This document shows positions 41,480-48,975 of a stretch of DNA of 64,000 bases, in pieces. Origin of the DNA: a virus; the IMG/VR virus record IMGVR_UViG_3300009499_000148, positions 42,060 through 106,059 of that record, one strand, 5' to 3'. Every line of letters begins with the position of its first letter. The stretch's first letter is position 1. The notes beneath the pieces were generated by a model, which ran no database searches, was not told where the DNA came from, and was given only the letters and a program-made list of their open reading frames with translations. The position numbers were made by a program, and so were the translations under genes.

Positions 41480-41787
41480 AGTCTTTCTGATGCATCCCTT
41501 GCGTCATCATACGTCGTGCCGATTGCGCTGTAAATGTCATTTGGATGATAGCCCTTCACCCAGTAGAGCCCAGAACTTATGTGATACACCTCAGCAAGAA
41601 AGTGATGATGTGCACACACAGATACACCATTTTCGACTGCGTATCCATCATTCGGCATATCATGTCTGTCAGTTATATGGTGTGCGTCGACAGCAGGGAG
41701 CACACAAAAAACGCAACGATGTCCATCACGTTTAAAAACGCCATCTCGAAATAAGACACGAAGCTTCTTAGCCCGAGACTTGTCCAT
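41476..41787 (-). CDS. HNH nuclease (small)
   Basis: 103 residues. RDGHRCVFC and SVCAHHH form the zinc site around VDAHHITDRHDM, the His-containing HNH core. No extra DNA-binding repeats. Its start overlaps the HD hydrolase gene 3' end by 20 nt. Could be a structure-specific or restriction-type nuclease; not clearly mobile. Confidence 0.8.
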   Translation of the reverse strand: MDKSRAKKLRVLFRDGVFKRDGHRCVFCVLPAVDAHHITDRHDMPNDGYAVENGVSVCAHHHFLAEVYHISSGLYWVKGYHPNDIYSAIGTTYDDARDASERL

Positions 41788-42355
41788 TTGCTAACCTCAA
41801 AAACGTACCATTGACAATCGATGAACCCTTCACAAAGAGTTCATCAAGGTGCTTCCACATCTCAGCCTCAATAACACCCTCACCAGAGCATCTACCGCGT
41901 AATTCTGCCTTGAACGTGTCCCATTCTCGTGAATACATTGAAAATGAACCAGCACTTTGTACAGACGTCAATGACCTCACTGACTCTCCAACATTAGCAA
42001 TCCTGTCAGCTAGTTTCACCGTTATTGCGTCTGGCGTTGCCCTGATTTTTGGGTATGTCAGCTCTTGACGTTGCTTGCGTGTTGGTGCAACATGATATGA
42101 GACAGCTCCGACTATATCAGCGACATAATCACCGAATGCAGAACGAACATCATCAATCGATGTCTCAGTGTCTTCAACAACATCATGCAACCATGAAGCG
42201 TCTAGAAGACCCTGTGATAGCTTACTTCCCGCAAAACATCTCATTGTATACACGGTATCGAAAAGATGAAATTGATAAGGCTTATCACCGTACTTTTGTT
42301 CGCCGTGTTTTTCAATTGCGAACCGAGCCGCAGCGCCAACCAAAATAAGCGTCAT
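41768..42355 (-). CDS. HD-domain hydrolase, SpoT/MESH1-like
   Basis: 195 residues. The metal site is spread over FAIEKHGEQ...PYQFHL, ASWLHDVVEDTETS (HD with the ED pair seen in RelA/SpoT hydrolases) and ITVKLADRIANV. Layout and size match small alarmone hydrolases (SAH/MESH1). By family it would split (p)ppGpp to dampen the host stringent response. Other nucleotide substrates are possible. Confidence 0.83.
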   Translation of the reverse strand: MTLILVGAAARFAIEKHGEQKYGDKPYQFHLFDTVYTMRCFAGSKLSQGLLDASWLHDVVEDTETSIDDVRSAFGDYVADIVGAVSYHVAPTRKQRQELTYPKIRATPDAITVKLADRIANVGESVRSLTSVQSAGSFSMYSREWDTFKAELRGRCSGEGVIEAEMWKHLDELFVKGSSIVNGTFLRLANGQVSG

Positions 42356-42372
42356 GAATCATTGTATAATGA
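42356..42372. repeat. AT-rich palindrome between HD hydrolase and oxidoreductase genes
   Basis: AATCATT-GTAT-AATGATT, a perfect 7-bp inverted repeat with a 4-nt loop spanning about 42358-42375. It may be an operator or weak terminator. Confidence 0.35.
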
Positions 42373-43401
42373 TTACTGTGTCGTATTCAAAGCTACACAC
42401 GTTGTATACAGTTCGTGTAGCAACTTCATCGACCCAACTGCAGCATCATACAACCCACGAGGAATGCATGCACCATCGCTGACATATGAAATGAACTTCA
42501 TGACAGACAGCTGTAATGCGCGCTCATATTCAATCTCAGCATCATATGTGCATCTTTCGACGATGGGTGCTTGTATGAAGTAGCCCCTGTCATCAAATGT
42601 TCTTCTACCACACCTGACAATGAGCTCATTATCACGTATTGAAAAAATGCCATTCGTTCCAACCACATTCATTTCAAACATGAATGGTGTTGCGTATGAT
42701 ACGAGAATGTTCGTTCGTCTGATTCGTGGTGTAATGATAGATGCATTAGAATGAACGATGTTGATGTCTGCAGTGTCGTATGCAGTGCCCGTGGGTGCCA
42801 TCTTCAACGGCAACATCGTTGCATGTGCTGTGTCATGACCGAGTGATGTCCATATCATCATCGCACGCTCAATGAAATGAATACCGAGTGTCTCAACAAC
42901 GCCAAGAGCATGCCTAGTGCCGTCAGACCTCCATGATGTTGTCCATTCATCTTCAAGCGCGAGACCGTGTCCAGCCTTAAATGAGATTGAAATTATGTCT
43001 CCAAGCGAATTAGAGCTGATTAGCTCGTCTAACATAGTGAATGACTTAGCATGAGCATACTGAAAATTGAAGTATATGTGTGTGCTATCATCATCGAACA
43101 ATGCACATAGTTCATCGATTTCATCATGAGAAACTGGCGGCTTTTCACAGAAGATGTACCCGTTGTACAGCATCTGTCTCAATTTTGTGAGATATGACAG
43201 GTGTGTATCATTCGGTGATGCAATGATGATTGCATCACATCCAATCATATCTTTAAACTCTTGAGTGCATCTAGAGTCATCGATTTTTTTATTGGGGTGA
43301 TATAGGTGCGTTACATTGGCAATGGGTTCTATGATGTCCCTGAGCCTCTGTGCATGTCCTGTCAGGCCTATGATGCCGACAGACGGTTTATCTGATGACA
43401 T
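42373..43401 (-). CDS. Gfo/Idh/MocA-family oxidoreductase
   Basis: About 342 residues. Rossmann start VGIIGLTGHAQRL, FCEKPPVS (the EKP motif with catalytic Lys), and HFIERAMMIW in the C-terminal domain. Unlike the one at 39711 it keeps the EKP. Starts at 43401 (MSSDK) or 43410/43413; it overlaps the small gene upstream by 14 nt. Likely NAD-dependent sugar dehydrogenase. Confidence 0.85.
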   Translation of the reverse strand: MSSDKPSVGIIGLTGHAQRLRDIIEPIANVTHLYHPNKKIDDSRCTQEFKDMIGCDAIIIASPNDTHLSYLTKLRQMLYNGYIFCEKPPVSHDEIDELCALFDDDSTHIYFNFQYAHAKSFTMLDELISSNSLGDIISISFKAGHGLALEDEWTTSWRSDGTRHALGVVETLGIHFIERAMMIWTSLGHDTAHATMLPLKMAPTGTAYDTADINIVHSNASIITPRIRRTNILVSYATPFMFEMNVVGTNGIFSIRDNELIVRCGRRTFDDRGYFIQAPIVERCTYDAEIEYERALQLSVMKFISYVSDGACIPRGLYDAAVGSMKLLHELYTTCVALNTTQ

Positions 43402-43636
43402 GTTGAACATCATGGGTGTAAGCAATGTACCCGCCTCTCTTGAACTTCGGCGCGCTCCTGTAATTAAACGTAGCATGATGCCCAGACAACTTACCTGCGA
43501 CGTAAAAATGTCTTCGTCGAATTATTCTTCGTGGTGTTAAAGCACCGCCGACGACAATCATACCAAGAACTCGTGCTTCACATGATTTGTCTGTTTCAAA
43601 CTGCTTCCCAATGATTCTCGCCGTGATACGTTTCAT
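43388..43636 (-). CDS. Small basic hypothetical protein
   Basis: About 82 residues starting MKRITARIIGKQ; ATG at 43636 makes ATGA with the previous stop. Strongly basic (PRRIIRRRHFYVAGKL). No family. Resembles in size, charge and style other small basic genes here (43633, 57707, 58865, 59150). Confidence 0.6.
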   Translation of the reverse strand: MKRITARIIGKQFETDKSCEARVLGMIVVGGALTPRRIIRRRHFYVAGKLSGHHATFNYRSAPKFKRGGYIAYTHDVQHVIR

Positions 43637-43899
43637 GATATGCACTTTAGATGTCTTTTTAATGGATTAATCCTAAAACGTGAAGACAGTCCATGCCTTT
43701 CATATTCAACGCTAACAACGATATATACTCCAGAATAATAGACGACTCGAGACACCTTACGTGTGTAGCTCCCACGCCCGGTGATGCATGTCCTGACATC
43801 AAGCTTTCGTGTGCGTCTAAGCTGACGACGCCTTCCAAGTTTATGAATCTCATCATAACTTATGATATCATCACTGATGTTACGCACATTAAACTTCAT
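43633..43899 (-). CDS. Small basic hypothetical protein
   Basis: 88 residues: acidic start (NISDDIISYDEIHKL) followed by a strongly basic beta-like remainder (GRRRQLRRTRKLDVRT, SRFRINPLKRHLK). Function unknown; the stop of the radical SAM gene (43900) abuts its start. Confidence 0.6.
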   Translation of the reverse strand: MKFNVRNISDDIISYDEIHKLGRRRQLRRTRKLDVRTCITGRGSYTRKVSRVVYYSGVYIVVSVEYERHGLSSRFRINPLKRHLKCIS

Positions 43900-45039
43900 T
43901 TACGAAACACCACACCTATCACATGGATTAAAGTTAGCACGGGTACCTCGTAGGTGCGCTTCTCTAAGGCGTCTATACATCCCTCCATGCCATGCATCTT
44001 TTATTGACATTGTCATTGCGTTTCCCATCGTAAGACGCGACCTGTAATCAACATCACACGGATTCATCACACCGTCCCACCAAATGTACATTCTTTCAAA
44101 AAGATATGCACATGGCTTCGTCATCTCTGGGTGCTGTGTGTTGTTGTATGTATCCCATCTCTCCTCAGCGTCTGTCATTGCGACAGTATCGACGATACCC
44201 GACCAAAGCTCGAAGAATGCTTTTTCATCCTGCTCTGTCGTCAATAGCGCTGGATTTTTCAATCGAACGCCCGCAACACGTACCTCCGTCCTACTATTTG
44301 GGTAGTGCTCTTTTTTGATTCGCATGAATTCTTTGACGTTGTTCAGCACTGTCTCAAAATCACCCCTGACACGTATCTTTGCATATTGTTCTGCATCTGC
44401 GCTATCGATTGAGATGACGACAATGCTAACGTTGGCCTTGAGTATTGCATGTGCCACGTCTGATGTGAGACGCGTTCCATTCGTGTTGAGTTTAATATCA
44501 AAAAATGCATCCTTTGATGCAGCGTACGCTAGCATATCACTGATTCTTGGGTGGAGCAACGGCTCACCTCGTGATGCTAACGTTACTGCCCTTGTTCCAC
44601 CAGCAGCAGCCTCATCGATGAGCCTTGTGTAGAGGTCATAGTCCATGTATCCCATGTATCCAGACGACTTTTTATTGAATTGCGTATCGACCTGAAAACA
44701 CATCACGCATCGAAGATTACATGCAGACGCAGGTTCAATCAAAAGATATACAGGAAAATCAGACACAATCTTTTGCTGTGGGTATATGCTCATCTTGTAT
44801 CGATAGACGAGATACGGCACTATACGTGCAGGCTCACATTGGCTGATGAAGTGCTGTTCCTGCGGGCCCCACTCAAAAGGAAGTTCATCACATGCATCTA
44901 GGCTGAGCGCGATGTGGTCGGCGATGCGTGCGTCCTCATCATTTAGTCCAGCCGGCGTCAATTCACGAACGCTCTTTGCAGATATACCATCATGACCCTT
45001 TGTCGGAGTTAAAAATCGATAAAATTCATTCTTTCTCAT
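43900..45039 (-). CDS. Radical SAM/SPASM enzyme
   Basis: About 379 residues. CNLRCVMCFQ (C-x3-C-x2-C), LASRGEPLLHP (GGEPL-like SAM strand), SIDSADAEQYAKIR, and a C-terminal SPASM region with PCAYLFER, NPCDVDY and NPCDRCGVS cysteines for auxiliary clusters. The start may be 45039 or 45054. By family it could modify a peptide, sugar or cofactor. Near oxidoreductases and a PhyH enzyme. Confidence 0.87.
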   Translation of the reverse strand: MRKNEFYRFLTPTKGHDGISAKSVRELTPAGLNDEDARIADHIALSLDACDELPFEWGPQEQHFISQCEPARIVPYLVYRYKMSIYPQQKIVSDFPVYLLIEPASACNLRCVMCFQVDTQFNKKSSGYMGYMDYDLYTRLIDEAAAGGTRAVTLASRGEPLLHPRISDMLAYAASKDAFFDIKLNTNGTRLTSDVAHAILKANVSIVVISIDSADAEQYAKIRVRGDFETVLNNVKEFMRIKKEHYPNSRTEVRVAGVRLKNPALLTTEQDEKAFFELWSGIVDTVAMTDAEERWDTYNNTQHPEMTKPCAYLFERMYIWWDGVMNPCDVDYRSRLTMGNAMTMSIKDAWHGGMYRRLREAHLRGTRANFNPCDRCGVS

Positions 45040-45235
45040 GTGCTTCACTTTCATGTCGTTGTTTATCTTCGCACCAAATCTCACACAACTCGCACCATTC
45101 ATCCTGAGGCCACAATTTCCATGCGATGAACTCACACAACCACATGTAGCGATGCTTAATAAAATGAATGTCGATAAAATCGAGTGATTTCGCTAATAAC
45201 AGCCTCATGCTACGAATGGGTCGCCTGATGTTCAT
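45026..45235 (-). CDS. Small hypothetical protein (69 aa)
   Basis: From ATG 45235 (a TTG precedes it). N-terminal basic MNIRRPIRSMRLLLAKSL, Trp- and Cys-containing middle (WPQDEWCELCEIWCEDK). Overlaps the radical SAM start by 14 nt. Possibly a short zinc-binding protein or a peptide substrate/partner of the radical SAM enzyme, but no evidence. Confidence 0.52.
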   Translation of the reverse strand: MNIRRPIRSMRLLLAKSLDFIDIHFIKHRYMWLCEFIAWKLWPQDEWCELCEIWCEDKQRHESEAHEKE

Positions 45236-45347
45236 CAATCACTCCGCATCAACTCAAACGTTATACTATAACAGCGGATGTATCACACAAAAAACGCTGA
45301 CATAATATACATCATATAACGTCGAATGACGTTTTTTCATTGCTTAA

Positions 45348-45417
45348 GCTGATGTCGTGAATCGAACACGAATCACTTTCTTACCAAGAAAGTACTCTAC
45401 CGTTGAGATACATCAGC
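45348..45417 (-). tRNA. tRNA-Thr(GGU)
   Basis: Acceptor GCUGAUG/CAUCAGC, anticodon stem CUUUC/GAAAG with loop UU-GGU-AA, T loop UUCGAUU. All arms canonical. CCA not encoded. Confidence 0.92.
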
Positions 45418-45420
45418 GCG

Positions 45421-45975
45421 TCATTTTGATAACATTGTGATGGCTGCATCAACGTTCGATGATGCAAATTCACGAGCATCTGCTTCATGAGGAGCGTCCC
45501 AATAACCGTATCTGCGCTCCCAAAAAGTGCATATGTCGTCCCAGCTTGTCTCATAAAGTGCAATCGGGTCATCGGTGATTGACGGCGGTAGCTTCTTACT
45601 CTTGACAAACTCACTTCTAAATGACATATCGTTGTCCCAGCTCATGCGCTGGTTGTAGTGCTGAATTTCGTGAAGAACATCCTCGATGCGCTCACGCATC
45701 GAAACATCTGGGTCATCGTTCAACATCAGCTCAGGATGAACGTACAGCGCTCCGAGCTGTGAGACATCACGATGAAACCCGCCCGTGGTTCGCAGTCTTT
45801 TTCCAGAGAACGCCGAGGTGAATGAGCCTCCCACGTGCTTAAGCTTCGGAGACCAGCGCCCCTGTGCAAATGCACGTATAAGCTTTTTTACGTCAGCATC
45901 AGTCAGGCGTCTGTTATCATCATGACCATCTTCTTCTTTTAGAAGCTTAATAAGCTCAAGCAGCTTTTTCACCAT
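45421..45975 (-). CDS. Putative zinc metallopeptidase
   Basis: 184 residues. VLHEIQHYNQ is an HExxH site preceded by an acidic helix; APHEADAREFA could supply the third ligand. Resembles small SprT-like or phage metallopeptidases. No signal peptide, so cytoplasmic. Lies between two tRNA genes. Confidence 0.62.
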   Translation of the reverse strand: MVKKLLELIKLLKEEDGHDDNRRLTDADVKKLIRAFAQGRWSPKLKHVGGSFTSAFSGKRLRTTGGFHRDVSQLGALYVHPELMLNDDPDVSMRERIEDVLHEIQHYNQRMSWDNDMSFRSEFVKSKKLPPSITDDPIALYETSWDDICTFWERRYGYWDAPHEADAREFASSNVDAAITMLSK

Positions 45976-45983
45976 GATAGATA

Positions 45984-46060
45984 CACCCCCGACAGGAGTC
46001 GAACCTGTATGTGTCCAATTAGCCTTTCAAGCGAGTAGAAATCGCAGGGCATACGAGGGT
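45984..46060 (-). tRNA. tRNA-like element with noncanonical D and anticodon arms
   Basis: The ends pair as a tRNA (ACCCUCG/CGGGGGU) and the T arm is good (ACAGG-UUCGACU-CCUGU), total length 76-77 nt. The middle does not fold as a standard D and anticodon arm; one hairpin GCGA-UUUCUAC-UCGC could present UCU (Arg) but is badly placed. Either a decayed tRNA or an unusual one. Confidence 0.45.
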
Positions 46061-46064
46061 TCAA

Positions 46065-46136
46065 AGCTCACGCCGGGAATTGAACCCGGGCCAACTGCTT
46101 ACGAAACAGTCGTTCTACCGTCTAAACTACATGAGC
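46065..46136 (-). tRNA. tRNA-Thr(CGU)
   Basis: Acceptor GCUCAUG/CGUGAGC, D stem GUUU/GAAC, anticodon stem ACUGU/GCAGU with loop UU-CGU-AA, T arm CCGGG-UUCAAUU-CCCGG. Canonical. Confidence 0.9.
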
Positions 46137-46137
46137 A

Positions 46138-46398
46138 TCATATTATCATGCTGCGCTGACTTATGATTTTGTGTTTGCTGATACCAGCGCACTGCTTTTC
46201 TAAGAAAGAATGTTGTGAAATGTATGTATGAGTTTTTAATCGAAATACACATGTGGGCCGTGATATGACCATCAGTCTAACTGAGCCGCACGAAAGCCTG
46301 TATATCGATTGCTCTTTATTGTTAAAAACGCATGCTGATATGAATTTTCTTCCTCGCTTGAGGATGCGACAGTCCATCATCATTCCATTAAGTTTCAC
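46138..46398 (-). CDS. Small basic hypothetical protein (86 aa)
   Basis: Basic, beta-like (MVISRPTCVFRLKTHTYIS). ATG overlaps the PTH2 stop (46395-46398). Unrecognised. Confidence 0.5.
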   Translation of the reverse strand: MKLNGMMMDCRILKRGRKFISACVFNNKEQSIYRLSCGSVRLMVISRPTCVFRLKTHTYISQHSFLEKQCAGISKHKIISQRSMII

Positions 46399-46754
46399 GA
46401 GATTTTTCCATTTTCGTCTTTCAGTCGAAGGTGCGAACCGTATAGCTTAAGAGAGCCGAAGAACTCAGGCCATTTTTCGCGTGGTTTGAACCCGATTGCA
46501 ACCTCAACATCATCGATTGCATCCTCTGTCATGATAAGAAAGTCTCCGTACTTTTTAGACTTTTCAAACTGTTCGTCTGATACGATACACGTCACCTTTC
46601 TAAAGTGCTTACTCTGTACCCATTCCTGCATGACTGGGTCATCCTTGAACTTTAAAAACGTAGCAAGGCTTGTGTGTCCGATTGCATTTGCACCCAGTCC
46701 TATCGGAATAGAACTTTTGACGAGGATGTACATCTTAAGCTTCTGTTCTGACAC
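46395..46754 (-). CDS. Peptidyl-tRNA hydrolase, PTH2-like
   Basis: 119 residues. KMYILVKSSIPIGLGANAIG with a His/Ser helix (GHTSLATFLKF), VTCIVSDEQFEKSKKYG and the ending FFGSLKLYG follow the Pth2 fold (beta strand, helix, beta, ...KLY end). It would free peptidyl-tRNA left by drop-off, which suits the tRNA-rich region it lies in. Divergent, so moderate confidence. Confidence 0.72.
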   Translation of the reverse strand: MSEQKLKMYILVKSSIPIGLGANAIGHTSLATFLKFKDDPVMQEWVQSKHFRKVTCIVSDEQFEKSKKYGDFLIMTEDAIDDVEVAIGFKPREKWPEFFGSLKLYGSHLRLKDENGKIS

Positions 46755-46807
46755 AAATGTTCCTTTATTCTTCGGTAAAAAATCCGTCCAATCATCACCC
46801 TACATCA

Positions 46808-47026
46808 CTACCTCCAAAATAGCTCCCACTCTTTTTTATCAACCTTATCTGCGAGCTTACAATATTTTTTTAGAATCCGTGTGTATTGTCGCCCTGGATT
46901 AGTGCTTTCATTGAACCAATGCTTTGGATACCTTTTTTTGATATCTTCAAGCTTGATTTCAAGCTTATCAAGCCTTGCAAACATTGTGTTCAATCGCATA
47001 ATCTCTATTGTGCGATATTTTGCCAT
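46808..47026 (-). CDS. Small helical hypothetical protein (72 aa)
   Basis: Charged coiled helix (RLDKLEIKLEDIKKRY) and a Trp-rich tail (KKEWELFWR). It follows tRNA-Ser directly. Function unknown. Confidence 0.55.
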   Translation of the reverse strand: MAKYRTIEIMRLNTMFARLDKLEIKLEDIKKRYPKHWFNESTNPGRQYTRILKKYCKLADKVDKKEWELFWR

Positions 47027-47030
47027 ACAA

Positions 47031-47117
47031 CGGAGTGTGAGAGATTCGAACTCCCGATACCCTTTCGGGTATGGCGGTTTTCAAAACCGCTGCCTTCAGC
47101 CACTCGGCCAACACTCC
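47031..47117 (-). tRNA. tRNA-Ser(UGA)
   Basis: Class II with a long variable arm (CAUACCCGAAAGGGUAUG). Acceptor GGAGUGU/ACACUCC, anticodon stem GCGGU/ACCGC with loop UU-UGA-AA, discriminator G as in serine tRNAs. Confidence 0.92.
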
Positions 47118-47124
47118 AACAAAT

Positions 47125-47194
47125 CGCGGGTTTGCGACTTGAACGCAAAACTACGGATTATGAGTCCGTTAAGATACCAATTTCTCCAACCCGC
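47125..47194 (-). tRNA. tRNA with CAU anticodon (Met or Ile2)
   Basis: Acceptor GCGGGUU/AACCCGC, anticodon stem ACGGA/UCCGU with loop CU-CAU-AA, T loop UUCAAGU. Whether it is elongator Met or lysidine-modified Ile cannot be decided here; initiator features (unpaired 1-72) are absent. Confidence 0.88.
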
Positions 47195-47252
47195 AATGTT
47201 TAATGATAATACCATTCAACATATGATGTTTTCAACACCATCGCTACAAACA

Positions 47253-47324
47253 TTCGAGCGGAGGGTAGCGCGCCCCCTTTTCACGGTTATCAGCCGTGCG
47301 TTATAACTTCTCTACTACGCTCGA
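47253..47324 (-). tRNA. tRNA-Ile(GAU)-like with unusual T loop
   Basis: Acceptor UCGAGCG/CGCUCGA and anticodon stem CACGG/CCGUG with loop CU-GAU-AA are perfect. The T stem GGGGG/CCCUC pairs but its loop is CGCGCUA instead of UUCRANY, and the D arm is poorly paired. Confidence 0.65.
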
Positions 47325-47343
47325 ATAATAAGACAATTGATAA

Positions 47344-47379
47344 AACAATCCACCGGATGTCGCCACCCGATGGATTGTT
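47344..47379 (-). terminator. Rho-independent terminator of the 47413 gene
   Basis: 9-bp perfect stem AACAAUCCA/UGGAUUGUU plus inner CGG/CCG, followed on the minus strand by UUUUAUC. It lies 34 nt past the stop. Confidence 0.75.
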
Positions 47380-47412
47380 CAATGGTCGTCGATTTGATGT
47401 CGTTTCTACTGA

Positions 47413-47850
47413 TTAGGCTGAGCCAGCAGCAATCGTAATTGAGCCTGAGCCACCGAGGATGCACCAGTTTGCGCCGTCAGACATCAGACAGACTGACGAA
47501 CCAGCAATCGCAGGAAACGTGATAGAGCTTCCATGGCTACCCGTGATGTTTCCAGCAGGGTTGCTGTATCTCTCAACAATCGTGTTGCCAGCATCACCAG
47601 ATGACGTGATTACGTGTGCGCTTGGTGATGTTGAGCGAAAGATGAACATGCTTCCAGGTGATGTTGAGACTGCCGGTAGCGTCATCGTCAGCACACCCTG
47701 TGATGCAGAGATAACCGTGACACCAGCATCATTACCACCCAATGTCGCTGACGCAGTGCGTGTGTTTGATTGCACGGCAGAGATTGAACCCTCGAAGCCG
47801 CTTCCAGGAACTATGATTACGCCTTGGTCTGTGATACGTGTTTTAACCAT
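47413..47850 (-). CDS. Beta-rich virion/tail-fibre-like protein
   Basis: About 145 residues from ATG 47850; the longer frame would run through a tRNA. Ser/Thr/Gly-rich with strand-like repeats (SATLGGNDAGVTVISASQGV, ending in a Trp-containing NWCILGGSGS). The pattern is that of decoration or tail fibre tip domains. It has its own terminator and stands between tRNA groups. Confidence 0.6.
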   Translation of the reverse strand: MVKTRITDQGVIIVPGSGFEGSISAVQSNTRTASATLGGNDAGVTVISASQGVLTMTLPAVSTSPGSMFIFRSTSPSAHVITSSGDAGNTIVERYSNPAGNITGSHGSSITFPAIAGSSVCLMSDGANWCILGGSGSITIAAGSA

Positions 47851-47896
47851 GAGCATAAGTATCGTTGCTTTTCGGAAAACACGCTGAAATATGCAA

Positions 47897-47970
47897 AGAT
47901 GTCGGTTGGACTCGCACCAACTATGACGGCATTTGCAGTGCCGTGACTCGTCTGCTTCATCTTCGACACC
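47897..47970 (-). tRNA. tRNA-Cys(GCA)
   Basis: Acceptor GGUGUCG/CGACAUC, anticodon stem CGGCA/UGCCG with loop CU-GCA-AA, T arm GUUGG-UGCGAGU-CCAAC (position 55 is G, not U). D arm has only three pairs. Confidence 0.85.
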
Positions 47971-47973
47971 ATG

Positions 47974-48046
47974 ATGCTCCCATGGAGAATCGAACTCCAA
48001 ATCCCCGATTGAAAATCGAGTGTTTTTCCTTTGAACTATGGGAGCA
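47974..48046 (-). tRNA. tRNA-Glu(UUC)
   Basis: Acceptor UGCUCCC/GGGAGCA, anticodon stem CUCGA/UCGGG with loop UU-UUC-AA, T arm UGGAG-UUCGAUU-CUCCA. Canonical overall. Confidence 0.9.
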
Positions 48047-48060
48047 TTTACTTATAGAGC

Positions 48061-48762
48061 ATGAAATCATTAAATGCAAAAAAACCATCAATCGTTATCG
48101 TTGATTACGACGTTGGAATTCCTCGCACTGAGCTTGTGATTGTTGCACGTGCGCTTCAGAAACAAGCAAACCAACATTTCGCACAACCCCCACCACATGG
48201 ATACGGCATCGGATGCACTGTTCGTGTCGCGTCAAAGCGCTCTCCTCCAAAAGAGCATGAGTGGTTGATGGGTCTGTTTAAGGATGCTGACCAACCTGGA
48301 GCTCTCGGCTACCACGATGAAACATCATCAGGAATGCCTCTCATGCGTATCTTTCCTCTTTTGGCACCCAACGAACCATGGTCAATCACAGCATCTCATG
48401 AGCTTCTTGAAACATTAGCTGACCCAAACATCTGTAGATGTGCCCAGGGCCCTGATGGCCGGATATGGGCTTATGAGGTCTGCGACGGTGTAGAGGCAGA
48501 CAGCTACGAGATAGATGGTGTTAGGGTCTCTAATTTTGGCCTACCTCCATACTTTGAGCCCCCTCCTGTACTAACTGGTGTGAGATTCGACTACATGGGT
48601 CTTTGCACACATCCGTATGAGACTAGAAAAGGAGGCTACAACCAATATTGGGATGGTCGTGGATGGCATCAGGTGCAAAACTTTCAACGCCATGCAAGGC
48701 AGTGGCTTAATGAAACGGGTCGTGGTGCACGTCGTAGAAAGAAGACGAAAGCAAACGACTGA
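48061..48762 (+). CDS. Putative metallopeptidase-like protein
   Basis: 233 residues, plus strand. SITASHELLETLADPNICRC carries H-E-x2-E with a following D-P, a zinc-site pattern seen in phage and bacterial HELLE-type peptidases. EVCDGVEADSYEIDGV and FDYMG follow. The C-terminus is basic (GRGARRRKKTK). The stop codon lies inside the opposing tRNA-Gln gene (7-nt overlap). Function inferred from the motif only. Confidence 0.62.
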   Translation: MKSLNAKKPSIVIVDYDVGIPRTELVIVARALQKQANQHFAQPPPHGYGIGCTVRVASKRSPPKEHEWLMGLFKDADQPGALGYHDETSSGMPLMRIFPLLAPNEPWSITASHELLETLADPNICRCAQGPDGRIWAYEVCDGVEADSYEIDGVRVSNFGLPPYFEPPPVLTGVRFDYMGLCTHPYETRKGGYNQYWDGRGWHQVQNFQRHARQWLNETGRGARRRKKTKAND

Positions 48763-48825
48763 GATAGACTTGAACTATCATCCCAACGCTCCAAAGGCGT
48801 GTGTAATCCATTATACTATCAGTCG
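48755..48825 (-). tRNA. tRNA-Gln(UUG)
   Basis: Acceptor CGACUGA/UCAGUCG, anticodon stem CACGC/GCGUU (four pairs) with loop CU-UUG-GA, T arm GAUAG-UUCAAGU-CUAUC. The 3' end overlaps the stop of the plus-strand gene. Confidence 0.85.
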
Positions 48826-48829
48826 ATGT

Positions 48830-48900
48830 TTGAGCCACTAGGACTTGAACCTAGACAGAAGCAGTCAGAGTGCAGCATGCTACCATTACATCATAGCTCA
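48830..48900 (-). tRNA. tRNA-Gln(CUG)
   Basis: Acceptor UGAGCUA/UGGCUCA, D stem AUGU/GCAU, loop CU-CUG-AC; the anticodon stem has only three strong pairs. T arm CUAGG-UUCAAGU-CCUAG is good. Confidence 0.8.
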
Positions 48901-48903
48901 TCA

Positions 48904-48973
48904 TGGAGTGTATGGGCACTGCCCCCACCGCGTCCGGATTGCAAATCCAGTCTCTGCCCTGTGCAGACACCCC
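48904..48973 (-). tRNA. tRNA-Ala(UGC)-like with unusual D and T arms
   Basis: Acceptor GGGGUGU/ACACUCC and anticodon stem CUGGA/UCCGG with loop UU-UGC-AA are good. T stem GUGGG/CCCAU pairs but the loop is GGCAGUG; the D arm is a short CUGC-ACAGG-GCAG hairpin. Confidence 0.62.
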
Positions 48974-48975
48974 AT

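Noticed and set aside
47850-48000. Extended N-terminus of the virion-like protein
   Set aside because: The extension is read from a tRNA-Cys gene and the region after it and is Cys/His-rich; the ATG at 47850 gives a clean beta-type protein.
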